Shown: positions 45,609 through 55,438, numbered from the stretch's first letter. The stretch: DNA of 64,000 nucleotides from CAWKGV01 sp963849305 (GCA_963849305.1 CAWKGV010000013.1:1-64000); one strand, 5' to 3'. Program-made: numbers and translations. Notes: a model not told the origin generated them from the letters alone.

Positions 45609-46820
45609 ATGGCTCGATGGCTAGGAGTGCTGGCGACCCTCGTTTTGGCGACGTTCTCGGCCGGAGCGGCATTTGCCCAGGGCGGCGAGGGGCCGGTGAA
45701 GATCGGCGTGCTCACCGACATGTCGGGGCTCTACGCCGATATCGGTGGCGCCGGATCGGTGCAGGCAGCCAAAATGGCGATCGAGGATTTCGGCGGCAAG
45801 CTGCTCGGCAAGCCGATCGAGCTGGTCTCGGCCGACCACCAGAACAAGCCCAATATCGGCGCCGGCATCGCGCGCAAATGGTACCAGGCGGACGGGGTGG
45901 ACGCGATCGTCGATGTGCCGACCTCCTCGGTGGCGCTCGCGGTCGAGGGTGTGTCGAAGGACAGCAAGAAGCTCGTCCTCTTCACCGGCGCCGGCAGCTC
46001 CGACATCACCGGCAAGAACTGCTCGCCCTACGCCGCGCACTGGGTGTACGACACCTACGCGCTGGCCCACGGCACCGGGGGCGCGATCGTCAAGGAGGGC
46101 GGCAAGACCTGGTTCTTCCTGACCGCCGATTACGCCTTCGGCCACGCCCTGGAGCGCGACACGGCAGCGGTGGTGCAGGCGAGCGGCGGCAAGGTGGTCG
46201 GCCAGGCGCTGGTGCCGCTCAGCACCGCCGATTTCTCCAACTACCTGCTGGCCGCCCAGAGTTCCGGCGCCCAGATCGTCGGGCTCGCCAATGCCGGGCA
46301 GGACACGGTCAACGCGATCAAGCAGGCGTCCGAATTCGGCCTCACGCAAGGCGGCAAGCAGAAGCTCGCCGGGCTGCTGGTGTTCATCACCGATGTTCAT
46401 AGCCTCGGTCTGCCGGTGGCCAAGGGATTGCAGCTCACCTCGGCCTTCTACTGGAACCAGGACGATGCCACCCGCGCCTGGTCGAAGCGGTTCTTCGCGG
46501 CGATCCATCACATGCCCACCATGAGCCAGGCTGGCGTGTGGAGCGCGCTGCACCACTATTTCCAGGCGGTGCAGGCGCTCGGCACCAAGGACCCGGACAA
46601 GGTGATGGCGAAGATGCGCGAGACGCCGATCAACGACTTCATGACCCATGACGGCAAGCTGCGCATCGACGGGCGCGTGCTGCGCGACCTCTATCTGTTC
46701 CAGGTGAAGACGCCGGCTGAGTCGAAGGAGCCTTGGGATGACTACACCCAGCTCCGCGTGATCCCGCCCGACCAGGCGTTCCGGCCGTTGAACGAGGGCG
46801 GGTGCCCGCTGGCGAAGTAG
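45609..46820 (+). CDS. ABC transporter substrate-binding protein (branched-chain amino acid type)
   Basis: 403 residues from ATG 45609 (ggaaggaaacgctgg upstream). Signal peptide MARWLGVLATLVLATFSAGA with cleavage after AFA. The mature protein is a Leu/Ile/Val-binding-like fold: VKIGVLTDMSGLYADIGG, then DHQNKPNIGAGIARKW, TWFFLTADYAFGHALERDT and ADFSNYLLAAQSSGAQIVGL. Periplasmic ligand capture for an ABC importer. No permease or ATPase gene is adjacent, so its transporter must be encoded elsewhere. The ligand (amino acid, amide or aromatic acid) is unknown. Confidence 0.88.
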   Translation: MARWLGVLATLVLATFSAGAAFAQGGEGPVKIGVLTDMSGLYADIGGAGSVQAAKMAIEDFGGKLLGKPIELVSADHQNKPNIGAGIARKWYQADGVDAIVDVPTSSVALAVEGVSKDSKKLVLFTGAGSSDITGKNCSPYAAHWVYDTYALAHGTGGAIVKEGGKTWFFLTADYAFGHALERDTAAVVQASGGKVVGQALVPLSTADFSNYLLAAQSSGAQIVGLANAGQDTVNAIKQASEFGLTQGGKQKLAGLLVFITDVHSLGLPVAKGLQLTSAFYWNQDDATRAWSKRFFAAIHHMPTMSQAGVWSALHHYFQAVQALGTKDPDKVMAKMRETPINDFMTHDGKLRIDGRVLRDLYLFQVKTPAESKEPWDDYTQLRVIPPDQAFRPLNEGGCPLAK

Positions 46821-46913
46821 GAACCCCGCGACTTCGGGCACGCCCCCTCGACAGCGGGGCTCCATCGGGAAAAAGTGCGGCGCGAAACGCCGCACTTTCC
46901 GAAGGAGACCTCG

Positions 46914-48116
46914 ATGCGTAGCGCCGTGATCGTCTCGACCGCCCGCACCCCGATCGGCAAGGCTTATCGGGGCGTGTTCAACGACACCCAGGCCCAGGCG
47001 CTGGGCGGGCACGTGATCGCCGAGGCGGTCAAGCGCGCCGGGATCGCGCCGGCAGAGGTCGATGACGTGGTCATGGGCGCCGCGCTGCAGCAGGGCAGCA
47101 CCGGCTTCAACATCGCCCGCCAGAGCGCGCTGCGCGCCGGGCTGCCGGACAGCGTGGCGGGGATGTCGGTCGATCGGCAATGCGCCTCCGGCCTCATGGG
47201 CATCGCCACGGCGGCCAAGCAGATCATCGACGACGGCATGACCATCACCGTGGGCGGCGGGCTGGAATCCGTCTCCTTGGTGCAGAACCAGCACCGCAAC
47301 GGCTATCGCGCCCAAGACCCGGAGCTGATGGCGCATGTGCCGCAGCTCTACATGACCATGATCGAGACCGCCGAGATCGTGGCCGAGCGCTACGGCGTCT
47401 CGCGCGAGGCGCAGGACGAGTACTCGTTGCGCTCGCAACAGCGTACCGCCGCCGCGCAGCAGGCCGGGCGGTTCGACGATGAGATCGTGACCTTGCCCAC
47501 CACGATGCTGGTCGCCGACAAGGCCACCGGGGAGACGGCGCCCAAGAACGTTTCGCTCGGCAAGGATGAGGGCAACCGGCCCGACACCACCTTGGAGGGG
47601 CTGGCCGGGCTCAAGCCGGTGTTCAAGGACGGCCAGCGGGTCAAGCAGGGCAAGTTCATCACCGCCGGCAATGCCTCGCAGCTTTCCGACGGGGCCTCGG
47701 CGGCGGTGCTGATGGAGGAGAAGGAGGCGGAGCGGCGCGGGCTGAAGCCGCTCGGCATCTATCGCGGCATTGCGGTGGCCGGCTGCAACCCCGATGAGAT
47801 GGGCATCGGCCCGGTGTTCGCGGTGCCCAAGCTATTGGAGCGGCACGGGCTCACGGTGGACGACATCGATCTGTGGGAGCTGAACGAGGCGTTCGCCTGT
47901 CAGGTGATCTATTGCCGCGATCGGCTGGGCATTCCGGGGGATAAGCTAAACGTCGACGGCGGCGCGATCTCGATCGGCCATCCGTATGGGATGTCTGGCG
48001 CGCGCATGGTCGGGCACGCGTTGATCGAGGGCAAGCGGCGCGGGGCCAAGCGGGTGGTGGTCACGATGTGCGTGGGCGGCGGGATGGGGGCGGCGGGGCT
48101 GTTCGAGGTGGCGTGA
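46914..48116 (+). CDS. Acetyl-CoA C-acyltransferase (thiolase)
   Basis: 400 residues; the ribosome site gaaggagacctcg selects ATG 46914. Opens MRSAVIVSTARTPIGKAYRG. Catalytic Cys in DRQCASGLMGI near residue 88, His in NEAFACQVIYCRD, SIGHPYGMSGARM, and the second Cys in TMCVGGGMGAAGLFE. It degrades 3-ketoacyl-CoA or condenses acetyl-CoA units. No fatty-acid oxidation partners are adjacent, so the pathway is not set by context. Confidence 0.92.
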   Translation: MRSAVIVSTARTPIGKAYRGVFNDTQAQALGGHVIAEAVKRAGIAPAEVDDVVMGAALQQGSTGFNIARQSALRAGLPDSVAGMSVDRQCASGLMGIATAAKQIIDDGMTITVGGGLESVSLVQNQHRNGYRAQDPELMAHVPQLYMTMIETAEIVAERYGVSREAQDEYSLRSQQRTAAAQQAGRFDDEIVTLPTTMLVADKATGETAPKNVSLGKDEGNRPDTTLEGLAGLKPVFKDGQRVKQGKFITAGNASQLSDGASAAVLMEEKEAERRGLKPLGIYRGIAVAGCNPDEMGIGPVFAVPKLLERHGLTVDDIDLWELNEAFACQVIYCRDRLGIPGDKLNVDGGAISIGHPYGMSGARMVGHALIEGKRRGAKRVVVTMCVGGGMGAAGLFEVA

Positions 48117-48365
48117 GGGCGCGGGTGGTATTTCTCGCCGGGCTGACGGGCCAAGCTCGGGCATGACGGTGGGAGATGGCGTCGTGCTCTCCACGGCCGA
48201 CCGGACGAAGGCGTCGATCCGCAACTGTAAGCTGGCCTACGCCACCTACGACCTTCGGCAGTACGCGCCGCAGGTTGATCGCCATTTGAAGGAGCTGCTG
48301 GCGACTAGCGTTTGACGCCAACGGCCCAAATCGCCGAGCGGTCCGTGCGCTGAACGGAGGGAATC

Positions 48366-48770
48366 GTGGCAAAGACGAGTGTGTTGATCGTTGGCCTCGA
48401 GCCGTCGCTGATCGACTTCGCCGATCCGGCCTATGGTGCGGTTCCGGGGCTGGATGCAGCCGCCGTGCGCGCCTGGCTCGAGGCGGACGAGGCGCATCTG
48501 AATGCGCTTGGCTATGATGCCGAACTCTGTCTCACCGACTTCGGCGAGACAGCGGAGACGGTGCTGCGCGAGCGGCTGGGCCAAAAGGCGTTCGACTGCA
48601 TCATGATCGGCGCGGGCGTGCGACTGATCGCCCAGAACACGGTCCTGTTCGAAAAGTTGGTCAACGTCGCGCATGTCGATGCGCCGCGGGCGAAGCTCTG
48701 CTTCAACACCAAACCGACGGATACCGCCGCGGCGGTCCAACGATGCTTGCCTGCCACGAAGCAAACCTGA
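48366..48770 (+). CDS. Conserved hypothetical protein
   Basis: 134 residues starting with GTG at 48366, six bases after GGAGGG. An alternating hydrophobic pattern (TSVLIVGLEPSLIDFADPAY, DCIMIGAGVRL) suggests a small Rossmann-like alpha/beta protein. I do not recognise a characterised family. The following mobA gene starts 4 bp after its stop, so they may share a transcript. Confidence 0.68.
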   Translation: MAKTSVLIVGLEPSLIDFADPAYGAVPGLDAAAVRAWLEADEAHLNALGYDAELCLTDFGETAETVLRERLGQKAFDCIMIGAGVRLIAQNTVLFEKLVNVAHVDAPRAKLCFNTKPTDTAAAVQRCLPATKQT

Positions 48771-48774
48771 CCCC

Positions 48775-49380
48775 GTGCCCTGTGATCGCCGCGTCCCTCG
48801 CCTGTTCGGTCTGGCCCTGGCCGGCGGCGCGGCGCGGCGGATGGGCGGCGGGGACAAGCCGCTGCTCGATGTGGGCGGGCAACGGATGCTGGAGCATGTG
48901 CTCGCGAGACTGAGCGCGGAGGCGGAGGCGGTCGCGATCAGCGCCAATGGCGATCCCGCGCGGTTCGCGGCGTTCGGCCTGCCGGTCCTCGACGATGGCG
49001 CGTTCGCCGGGCAAGGCCCGCTGGCGGGCGTGCTGGCCGGGCTCGACTGGGCCGCGCGGCTGGGCGGCGAGATGCTGCTGACGGTGCCTGGCGACTCTCC
49101 CTTCGTGCCGGCCGGGCTTGCGGCCGCGCTCGCCCCGGCGCCTGCCTGCGCCGCGAGCGGCGGGCGGGCGCATTTCCTGGTGGCGCTCTGGCCGGTTTCG
49201 CGGCGCGATCAGCTGCGCGGCCTGCTTTCAGCGGGCGGCCCGCGCAGTGTCGGCGGGTTCGCCGCGAGCATCGGGATGCGCCGGGTGGATTTTCCCAATT
49301 CGACCGGCGACCCGTTCTTGAACGTCAATACCCAACAGGACTTAGCGGCGGCGCGTGCGATCGCGAAGGGCTGGGGGTAG
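48775..49380 (+). CDS. mobA: Molybdenum cofactor guanylyltransferase
   Basis: 201 residues from GTG 48775. The nucleotidyltransferase signature LALAGGAARRMGGGDKPLLD binds GTP; VPGDSPFVPAGL is the metal-binding region; FLNVNTQQDL is the usual MobA C-terminal motif. It converts Mo-molybdopterin to the guanine dinucleotide form used by DMSO-reductase-family enzymes. This complements the MocA-like cytidylyl module at 5257-6919, which serves xanthine-dehydrogenase-family enzymes. Confidence 0.9.
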   Translation: MPCDRRVPRLFGLALAGGAARRMGGGDKPLLDVGGQRMLEHVLARLSAEAEAVAISANGDPARFAAFGLPVLDDGAFAGQGPLAGVLAGLDWAARLGGEMLLTVPGDSPFVPAGLAAALAPAPACAASGGRAHFLVALWPVSRRDQLRGLLSAGGPRSVGGFAASIGMRRVDFPNSTGDPFLNVNTQQDLAAARAIAKGWG

Positions 49381-49410
49381 TTTATGACGCCCGTGCTTAC
49401 GGGCCTCGCT

Positions 49411-49629
49411 CTATAGCGGCTTGTGCGCCCGCTCGATCAGGCGGGCGAACAGGCCGGGCTTCTTCGGCGGCTTGGCCTGCTCGGCCTGCTTCTGCCGGGC
49501 GCGCGTGCCCTCCGCCTCGCGGCGGTCCTTCTCGGTGAGCCACCGCTCCAAGCTCATGCCCGCCTTGGCGGCGCGCTTCGCCTCATAGGCGCGCTGGCCT
49601 TCGGTCAACACTCTTTGCGTCTTCGCCAT
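49411..49629 (-). CDS. Small basic hypothetical protein
   Basis: 72 residues, MAKTQRVLTEGQRAYEAKRA then MSLERWLTEKDRREAEGTRA, strongly charged and probably helical or coiled. Small proteins of this type recur in alphaproteobacteria without known function. It lies between mobA (convergent) and a luciferase-like oxidoreductase gene. Confidence 0.65.
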   Translation of the reverse strand: MAKTQRVLTEGQRAYEAKRAAKAGMSLERWLTEKDRREAEGTRARQKQAEQAKPPKKPGLFARLIERAHKPL

Positions 49630-49677
49630 CGCACTCGATCCTGCCGGCGGGATTTCTGGCAGGCGGGCGGGCCAGGT

Positions 49678-50730
49678 TCAAGGGCGGAAGGCGGGGGCGA
49701 CTTGTTCGGCGAACCGGGCCATCTCCTCCTTCACCTGCGGATGCGGCTTCAGGCCGACGTTGAAATAAAGGATCACCTCGTCGAAGCCGGCGGCCTGGAC
49801 TTTCTTCAAGACCTCGGTGACGCGGCCCGCGTTGCCGAGCAGCACGGCGTTCTCCGTCAGGTCTTCGGCGCGCGCTCGCTTCAGCCGGTCCACCATGTCG
49901 ATGAAATACCGGTAGCTCGGCGGCGCCGTGGCCGGATCGGCGGGGAAGGCCGGGATCACGCATTCCTGGTAATAGCGGAGCTGCCGCGCGCGCGCCGCCT
50001 GCTCCTGCTCCGGCGTGTCGTGGAAATGGATGAAGTAGCTGCACATCAGCCGGCCTGGCCGCGTGCCGTGGGCAGCGCAAGTCTCCTGGTACAGCCGGGC
50101 CACCTCGGCCAATCCGCCATAGCTCATCGCCGCGGCGAACGGGGCCACGATCAGCCCGCAGCCGAGCCGGGCGGCCAGCTCGATCGAGGGGCGGGAGAAC
50201 GAGGCGACATAGGCCGGGATCGGCCGCTGCACCGGGCGCGGGGTGATGCTCACGTCCTCGAACGAATAATGCCGGCCGTGATGGGTGAACGGCGCCTCGC
50301 TGGCCCAGAGCCGCTGGACCACTTCCATCCCCTCCTCGAAGATCGACTGGTTCTGCTCGAAGGAGACGCCGAGCGGGGCGTATTCGCGCCGGTCGTAGCC
50401 GCGCCCGGCGGCGAAATCGACCCGCCCGCCGGAAAGCAGGTCGAGGCTCGCCCATTGCTCGGCGACCCGGATCGGATGGTGCAGCGGCAGCACCGCCACC
50501 GCCGGGGCGAGGCGGATGCGTTCCGTGCGGGCGGCGATGTAGGCGAGCGCCAATTCGGGGCAGGAGAGCACGCCGAGGGTGCTGAAATGGTGCTCGCCGA
50601 TCCAGGCCGAGTGATAGCCGAGCTGGTCGGCGTAGAGCGCCTGCTCGACGATATCGGCGACCAATTGGTTGGGCGGGCGAGGGTTGTCCCGGTAATGGTT
50701 GTCGCTCAGCGTGAAGTAGCCGAACTGCAT
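49678..50730 (-). CDS. LLM class flavin-dependent oxidoreductase (luciferase-like)
   Basis: 350 residues from ATG 50730 (MQFGYFTLSDNHYRDN). The open frame continues upstream, but with unlike sequence overlapping the aminotransferase promoter. Bacterial-luciferase fold motifs: AWIGEHHFSTLGVLSCPEL, LAPAVAVLPLHHPIRVAEQW, LDLLSGGRVDFAAGRGYDR. Uses reduced FMN or F420 to oxidise an unknown substrate. Divergent from the aminotransferase gene with 73 bp between starts. Confidence 0.87.
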   Translation of the reverse strand: MQFGYFTLSDNHYRDNPRPPNQLVADIVEQALYADQLGYHSAWIGEHHFSTLGVLSCPELALAYIAARTERIRLAPAVAVLPLHHPIRVAEQWASLDLLSGGRVDFAAGRGYDRREYAPLGVSFEQNQSIFEEGMEVVQRLWASEAPFTHHGRHYSFEDVSITPRPVQRPIPAYVASFSRPSIELAARLGCGLIVAPFAAAMSYGGLAEVARLYQETCAAHGTRPGRLMCSYFIHFHDTPEQEQAARARQLRYYQECVIPAFPADPATAPPSYRYFIDMVDRLKRARAEDLTENAVLLGNAGRVTEVLKKVQAAGFDEVILYFNVGLKPHPQVKEEMARFAEQVAPAFRP

Positions 50731-50803
50731 GGCACCCTTGTTGCGCTGGACTGCGGTCGGTTCCGTCCTAGACTGCGCGGCAACGCCAGTCCAGGAGCCT
50801 GTC

Positions 50804-52210
50804 ATGAGCCCGCCGCCATTCGGAGCCAACTCCGCCGCCGCCCGCGACATCGCCAACGTGCTGCATCCCTACACCGATCTGGTCTTGCATCAGGAGGTGG
50901 GGCCGGTGGTGATCACGCGCGGCAAGGGCGTGCGCGTATGGGACGATTCCGGCAAGGACTATATCGAGGCGATGTCGGGGCTATGGTGCGCGGCGCTCGG
51001 CTTCGACAACGAGCGGCTGGTGCAGGCGGCGACGGCGCAAATGCGAAAGCTGCCATTCTATCACGGGTTCAACGCCAAGTCGCACGAGCCGCTGATCGAG
51101 TTGGCGGAGATGCTGGTCGCGCGCGCGCCGGTGACGATGAGCCGGGTGTTCTTCGCCAATTCCGGCTCGGAGGCAAACGACAGCGCGATCAAGATGATCT
51201 GGTACATGAACAACGCGCGGGGCCGGCCGCAGAAGAAGAAGATCATCGGGCGGGTGAAGGGCTATCACGGGATCACGATCGCCTCGGCATCGCTGACCGG
51301 TATCCAATGGAACCATACCGGCTTCGACCTGCCGTTGCCCGGTTTCCTGCATACGATGACGCCGCATCACTATCATGGCGCGATGGCCGGCGAGAGCGAG
51401 GAGGCGTTCGCCTCGCGCTGCGCCGAGGAGCTGGAGCGGCTGATCGTGGCGGAAGGGCCGGAGACGGTGGCGGCGATGTTCGCCGAGCCGGTGATGGGCG
51501 CGGGCGGGGTGATCGTGCCGCCGCGCGGCTACTTCCCGAAGATCCAGGCGGTGCTGCGCAAATACGACGTGCTGCTGGTGGCCGACGAGGTGATCTGCGG
51601 CTTCTGGCGCACCGGCAATTACTGGGGCAGCCAGACCTTCGGGCTTGAGCCGGACATGCTCACCTGCGCCAAGGCGCTGTCGGCATCCTATTTGCCGATC
51701 AGCGCGGTGATGGTGAACGAGCCGGTGTTCCAGGCGGTGGCCAAGGCGAGCCACGAGATCGGCACGTTCGGCCACGGGTTCACCTATTCCGGCCATCCGG
51801 TGCCGGCCGCGGTCGCGATCGAGACGCTAAAATTATATGACGAGCTGGACATCGGCGCCCATGCGCGGGAGGCGGGCACGCATATGCAGGCCGAACTGCG
51901 CCGCCGCTTCGCGGGCCACGAGCTGGTGGGCGAGGTGCGCGGCGTCGGGCTGATCGCGGCGATCGAACTGGTGGCCGACAAAGCCACGCGAGCGAAGTTC
52001 GATCCGGCGGCGAAGGTGGGCGCGCGGTGGACCAAGCTGGTGGAGCAGCAGGGCGTGATCGCGCGCGCGGTGGCGGGCGAAATCCTGTGCTTCTGCCCCC
52101 CGCTGGTGATCACGGCGGGCGAGATCGACGAGATGCTGGACCGGGTGGGGCGGGGGCTCGACGAGTTGACCGTGCAGCTTCGGCGCGAGCGGATCGGGGT
52201 CGTCGCTTGA
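50804..52210 (+). CDS. Class III (omega) aminotransferase
   Basis: 468 residues; ccaggagcctgtc precedes ATG 50804. PLP-enzyme motifs: YIEAMSGLWCAALGFDNERL, FFANSGSEANDSAIKM, KIIGRVKGYHGITIASASLT, FAEPVMGAGGVIVPP, LLVADEVICGFWRTGNYWGS, with the PLP lysine in TCAKALSASYLPI. Transfers an amino group from a distal amine (putrescine, beta-alanine or taurine-like) to pyruvate or a keto acid. Its stop overlaps the next gene start. Confidence 0.92.
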   Translation: MSPPPFGANSAAARDIANVLHPYTDLVLHQEVGPVVITRGKGVRVWDDSGKDYIEAMSGLWCAALGFDNERLVQAATAQMRKLPFYHGFNAKSHEPLIELAEMLVARAPVTMSRVFFANSGSEANDSAIKMIWYMNNARGRPQKKKIIGRVKGYHGITIASASLTGIQWNHTGFDLPLPGFLHTMTPHHYHGAMAGESEEAFASRCAEELERLIVAEGPETVAAMFAEPVMGAGGVIVPPRGYFPKIQAVLRKYDVLLVADEVICGFWRTGNYWGSQTFGLEPDMLTCAKALSASYLPISAVMVNEPVFQAVAKASHEIGTFGHGFTYSGHPVPAAVAIETLKLYDELDIGAHAREAGTHMQAELRRRFAGHELVGEVRGVGLIAAIELVADKATRAKFDPAAKVGARWTKLVEQQGVIARAVAGEILCFCPPLVITAGEIDEMLDRVGRGLDELTVQLRRERIGVVA

Positions 52211-52710
52211 TGGGTCGCGTATTGGCGGCCGGCGCGTTCGCGCTTGCCGCTGGGACTTTGGCTTCGCCCGGGGAGGCGGCGGGGTTGCTGACCACGCACC
52301 GGCTGTCCGCCGAACTGGCGAACGAGGTCGTGGCGGAAGTGGTCGCGGCTTGTGCCAAGCAGGGTTATGCCGAGACCGCCGTGGTCGTGGACGCCGACGG
52401 GGTGCGCCAGGCGGTGCTGCGCGGCGACCGCACTGGCAGCCACACGCTCGATAGCGCCAACGACAAAGCCTATACCAGTGCGTCGTTCAAGGCCGACACC
52501 AGCGCGCTGGTTGAACGCGCGAAGACGGTTCCGGGGTTCGCCAACTTATTCGCGCGACTGCCGCATCTGCTGCTGTTTGGCGGCGGCGTGGTGATCAAGG
52601 TGGGCGATGAGGTCGTCGGAGCGGTCGGGGCCGCCGGCGCGCCGGGGGGCAATCTGGACGAGGGCTGCGCTCGCGCCGGGCTCGACAAGGTCCACGATCA
52701 GCTTAGGTAG
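52210..52710 (+). CDS. GlcG/HbpS-type heme-binding family protein, exported
   Basis: 166 residues, ATG overlapping the aminotransferase stop. N-terminal signal peptide (MGRVLAAGAFALAAGTLASP). The mature part is the GlcG/HbpS fold: LSAELANEVVAEVVAACAKQ, VVVDADGVRQAVLRGDRT, KAYTSASFKADTSALVERA, LFGGGVVIKVGDEVVGAVGA. Homologues bind heme or cobalamin, or act in small-molecule sensing, outside the cytoplasm. Functional link to the aminotransferase is unclear. Confidence 0.85.
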   Translation: MGRVLAAGAFALAAGTLASPGEAAGLLTTHRLSAELANEVVAEVVAACAKQGYAETAVVVDADGVRQAVLRGDRTGSHTLDSANDKAYTSASFKADTSALVERAKTVPGFANLFARLPHLLLFGGGVVIKVGDEVVGAVGAAGAPGGNLDEGCARAGLDKVHDQLR

Positions 52711-52816
52711 GACGCGGCGCGGACCAAGCCTGGTCCCAGCCCTCCGTTGGCGGCGCGATCGAGGGTTGCTCCTCTTGCCGCCGCCAACGGTTGGTCGGGG
52801 AAGTTGATTTGCGAGA

Positions 52817-54791
52817 CTATGTCAGGCGGAGACTCGACTTCGGAGCGCCATGTCCGACGGGTACCGGGAAATCCTTACCTTCCACGGATACTTTTCCTTG
52901 CCCGGACAAGGAGCTGTAGAAACGGTATTCGCCACGGGCATCGGTGAACGTGGTCAGTTTGTGCGGGCCTATAGCGAGCGTTACGGGTTGGTGAGCGGCA
53001 GGCTTGCCAAGATGGTCGGTGAGGGTGCCCGAGGCGGCCGGCGGCTCCGTCGGGAACGCGAACATGAATGAGTTGTAGACTGTATCACAATAGACCAGTA
53101 CATCATCGGAAGGGCCGGTGTAGCCGAACGCCGGACCGCCGACGGTGACACTCGCCGACTGGGATGACACGTTGGTGGCGCTCGACGACGCGGTGTTCGT
53201 CCATTCAAGGCTCCCGGCGACCTTGAGGCTGAAGACATCCTTGATGCCGTAGGAGACACTGACGCTAACCCCGGTACTGGACTTGGGTCTGGTGGGTGGC
53301 CGTGTTCGTGACCGAATTCTGTACGGTGTAGGTCTGCGTGGGGATCGGATCGGAAGCGCTCAGGGGTGGGTTGTAGGGAAAGCTTTGAGTGGTGGGCAAG
53401 AAACGGTTGGGGTCGATCGTCGTTGCGCCGGAAGCAAACGGGTTGGTGGAGAGGATCTTGGCATAGTCGGACGGCTTAAGCCCGGCGGCGTCCAACTGCT
53501 GCTTCAGACCAGGCGGCATCAGGGCCGGATTCTTCAGCCATTGCGCATAAACGTACTGAATGATCATGGTGGGGCCGTCCACCCCAAGTTCCCAGTCCAG
53601 ATTGTTTTCCGGATCAATCGTGACGTTCAGCTGCGGGTTCAACCAGAGATAAAAAATGTCGTGGTCATGATTGATGCCGTCGGCGGCGGGTCCGTTGACC
53701 TTGATGTCGAAGCTCTGACTCTTTTTTATCTCGACCGAGGAGCTGTCGGTCGTCGTCTTGGAGGTGTCGAAGTCAGCGCTGGCGCCGAAGCCGACCGGGC
53801 CACCGACCGAGGCGGTCACCTGAACGCCGGCTTTGAACGAGCTGCTCGTTGAGGTCGTTGTGCCCGTGCTGCTGCCGCTGCCATAGTCGACTACCGATGC
53901 GCTTTTTCCGCCGTTCGTCCCAGGTGGCGCATAGACGACCGTGAGCACCTGGTAAAGTGGACGCATGGTCCCGGTCTGCGGCTGGTTCGTAGGTTGGACG
54001 ACGAAAGGCGTTGAAGCGGTATTGAACCCTCCCAGATGAGTGCCGCCGCTGCCGTCCAGGTTCAGCCGCCAGAGCGCGTTGTCGGTGCCTTGGAAGAAGA
54101 TGAAGTTGTCAGCTACGACGGGTGCCGACTTGGTCTTGTATCCGCCAAGGTTCTTGCCGTTCGTGCCATCCAGGTTGATCCGCCAGAGCTTGTCGTCCGT
54201 GCCCTGGAAATAGACATACTGTCCGGCCACGAAGGGCGTGGAATGGGTGTCATATCCGCCAAGATGGACGCCACCTGAGCCGTTGAGATTGATGCGCCAG
54301 AGCTTGTTGTCGGTGCCCTGGAAGTACACGTGATCGCTGGTAACGAACGGCGGGGAGTTCGTCTTGTAGTCTCCCAGGTTGATCCCTTGGGAGCCGTCCA
54401 GAAGTATCCTCCAGAGCTTGTCGTCAGTACCCTGGAAATAGACGTATTCGCCTGCGACGTAGGGAGTCGATTTTGTTTTGTAGCCACCAAGGTTCTTGCC
54501 GCCTGAGCCGTCCAGCTTCACTTGCCAGAGCTTGTCGTCCGTGCCTCGGAAGTAGATGTAGTCTCCGGTCAGAAAGGGACTGGAGTTGCTGGCATATCCG
54601 CCGAGATCAACGCCGCCTGTGCCATCAAGCTTGATTTTCCAGAGCTTATTATCGGTGCCTTGGAAGTATATGTAGGCGCCGAACGCCACGGGTGTGGATT
54701 TGGTCTTATATCCTCCCAGATTGACCCCGCCCGAGCCATCGAGATTCAGGCGCCAGAGCTTGTCGTCTGTTCCTTGGAAGTAGATCATCAT
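52817..54791 (-). CDS. Seven-repeat propeller protein with Ser/Thr-rich possible pore-forming tail, one frameshift
   Basis: ATG 54791 is chosen because AAGGA lies nine bases upstream. Residues 1 to about 270 are seven near-identical 38-residue repeats of the pattern YFQGTDDKLWRLNLDGSGG, as in DUF5050/propeller proteins. The rest alternates small polar and hydrophobic residues (GSGSSTGTTTSTSSSFKAG, VTASVGGPVGFGASADFDTS) and ends in an Ig-like carboxypeptidase-regulatory module (KPAAHQPVTLAIGPHKLTTF, ARGEYRFYSSLSGQGKVSVE). A single base is missing near 53268; the frame resumes as VSVSYGIKDVFSLKVAGSLE. No signal peptide. The amphipathic stretches recall aerolysin-type toxins, an inference only. 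Confidence 0.68.
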
Positions 54792-55023
54792 CTTGTGTGT
54801 TCCTTTCCATCGATAAAGTCGTCCCCAGCCGGGAATTTCATACTCCCAGAACCAGCCATATATTCTTGATCGCACCTAGCCGGATCTTTCCGAGCTTAGA
54901 TCGCTATGAAAACTTGGAATGTGATGAAGATCACATCCAATGAGCGTTTGTGGAGCAACTTGCCCAGGAGGATCACGTCGGTGCAGCGGCGGCCGGGTCC
55001 GGAGTAAAGGGCGAGGATCAGTG

Positions 55024-55422
55024 CTACTGACGCTCTAATTGCAAATGAAATGTGCAGCGGGACTGGTGCACCGTGGCCGCCAGCGTGTCGCCCGCGATCC
55101 GGCCGGTGATGTGGACCACCTGCATGTATTTGGTCTGGCTGTAGATGTTGCGCGAACCATAGGCGTCGAAGCTGCCATCGGCGGAGATCGTGACCGTCAT
55201 CGGCGCGCCGTCGAGGTCGGCATGGAAGCTGTTACCCACGACCGTGATGGGGGCGGCCTGCCAGTCGCAGCGCCAGTCGGGCGTGCTGAAGCCGGTGAGC
55301 GTCGTGGTGCCGACATAGGTGCCGGCGTAGCGTCCGGGTGGCGCCGGGCGCGGCGGGGCGGTGGCGCAGCCGGCGAGCATCGCCCCCAGCGCGATCGGCG
55401 CGAGAGGCGCGCGGCGGATCAC
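55024..55422 (-). CDS. Small lipoprotein
   Basis: 132 residues. Signal peptide ending in lipobox AMLAGC. The mature part is beta-rich (RYAGTYVGTTTLTGFSTPDW, MTVTISADGSFDAYGSR, VHITGRIAGDTLAATVHQ), a small barrel-like pattern with two cysteines (DWRCDW and QSRCTF) that could pair. No named family recognised. It is 16 bp downstream of the LDH/MDH-type gene on the same strand. Confidence 0.75.
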   Translation of the reverse strand: MIRRAPLAPIALGAMLAGCATAPPRPAPPGRYAGTYVGTTTLTGFSTPDWRCDWQAAPITVVGNSFHADLDGAPMTVTISADGSFDAYGSRNIYSQTKYMQVVHITGRIAGDTLAATVHQSRCTFHLQLERQ

Positions 55423-55438
55423 GCCACCCGAGCCAGGG

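Noticed and set aside
45621..47438. A 605-codon minus-strand open frame
   Set aside because: Antisense to the ABC binding protein and thiolase, His/Arg/Gln-rich with no domain pattern.
48163..48315. Possible 50-codon gene after the thiolase
   Set aside because: Begins inside a partial dispersed repeat, lacks a ribosome site and has no recognisable pattern; too weak to annotate.
49423..51648. A 741-codon plus-strand open frame
   Set aside because: Antisense to the luciferase-like gene and out of frame with the aminotransferase; no motif.
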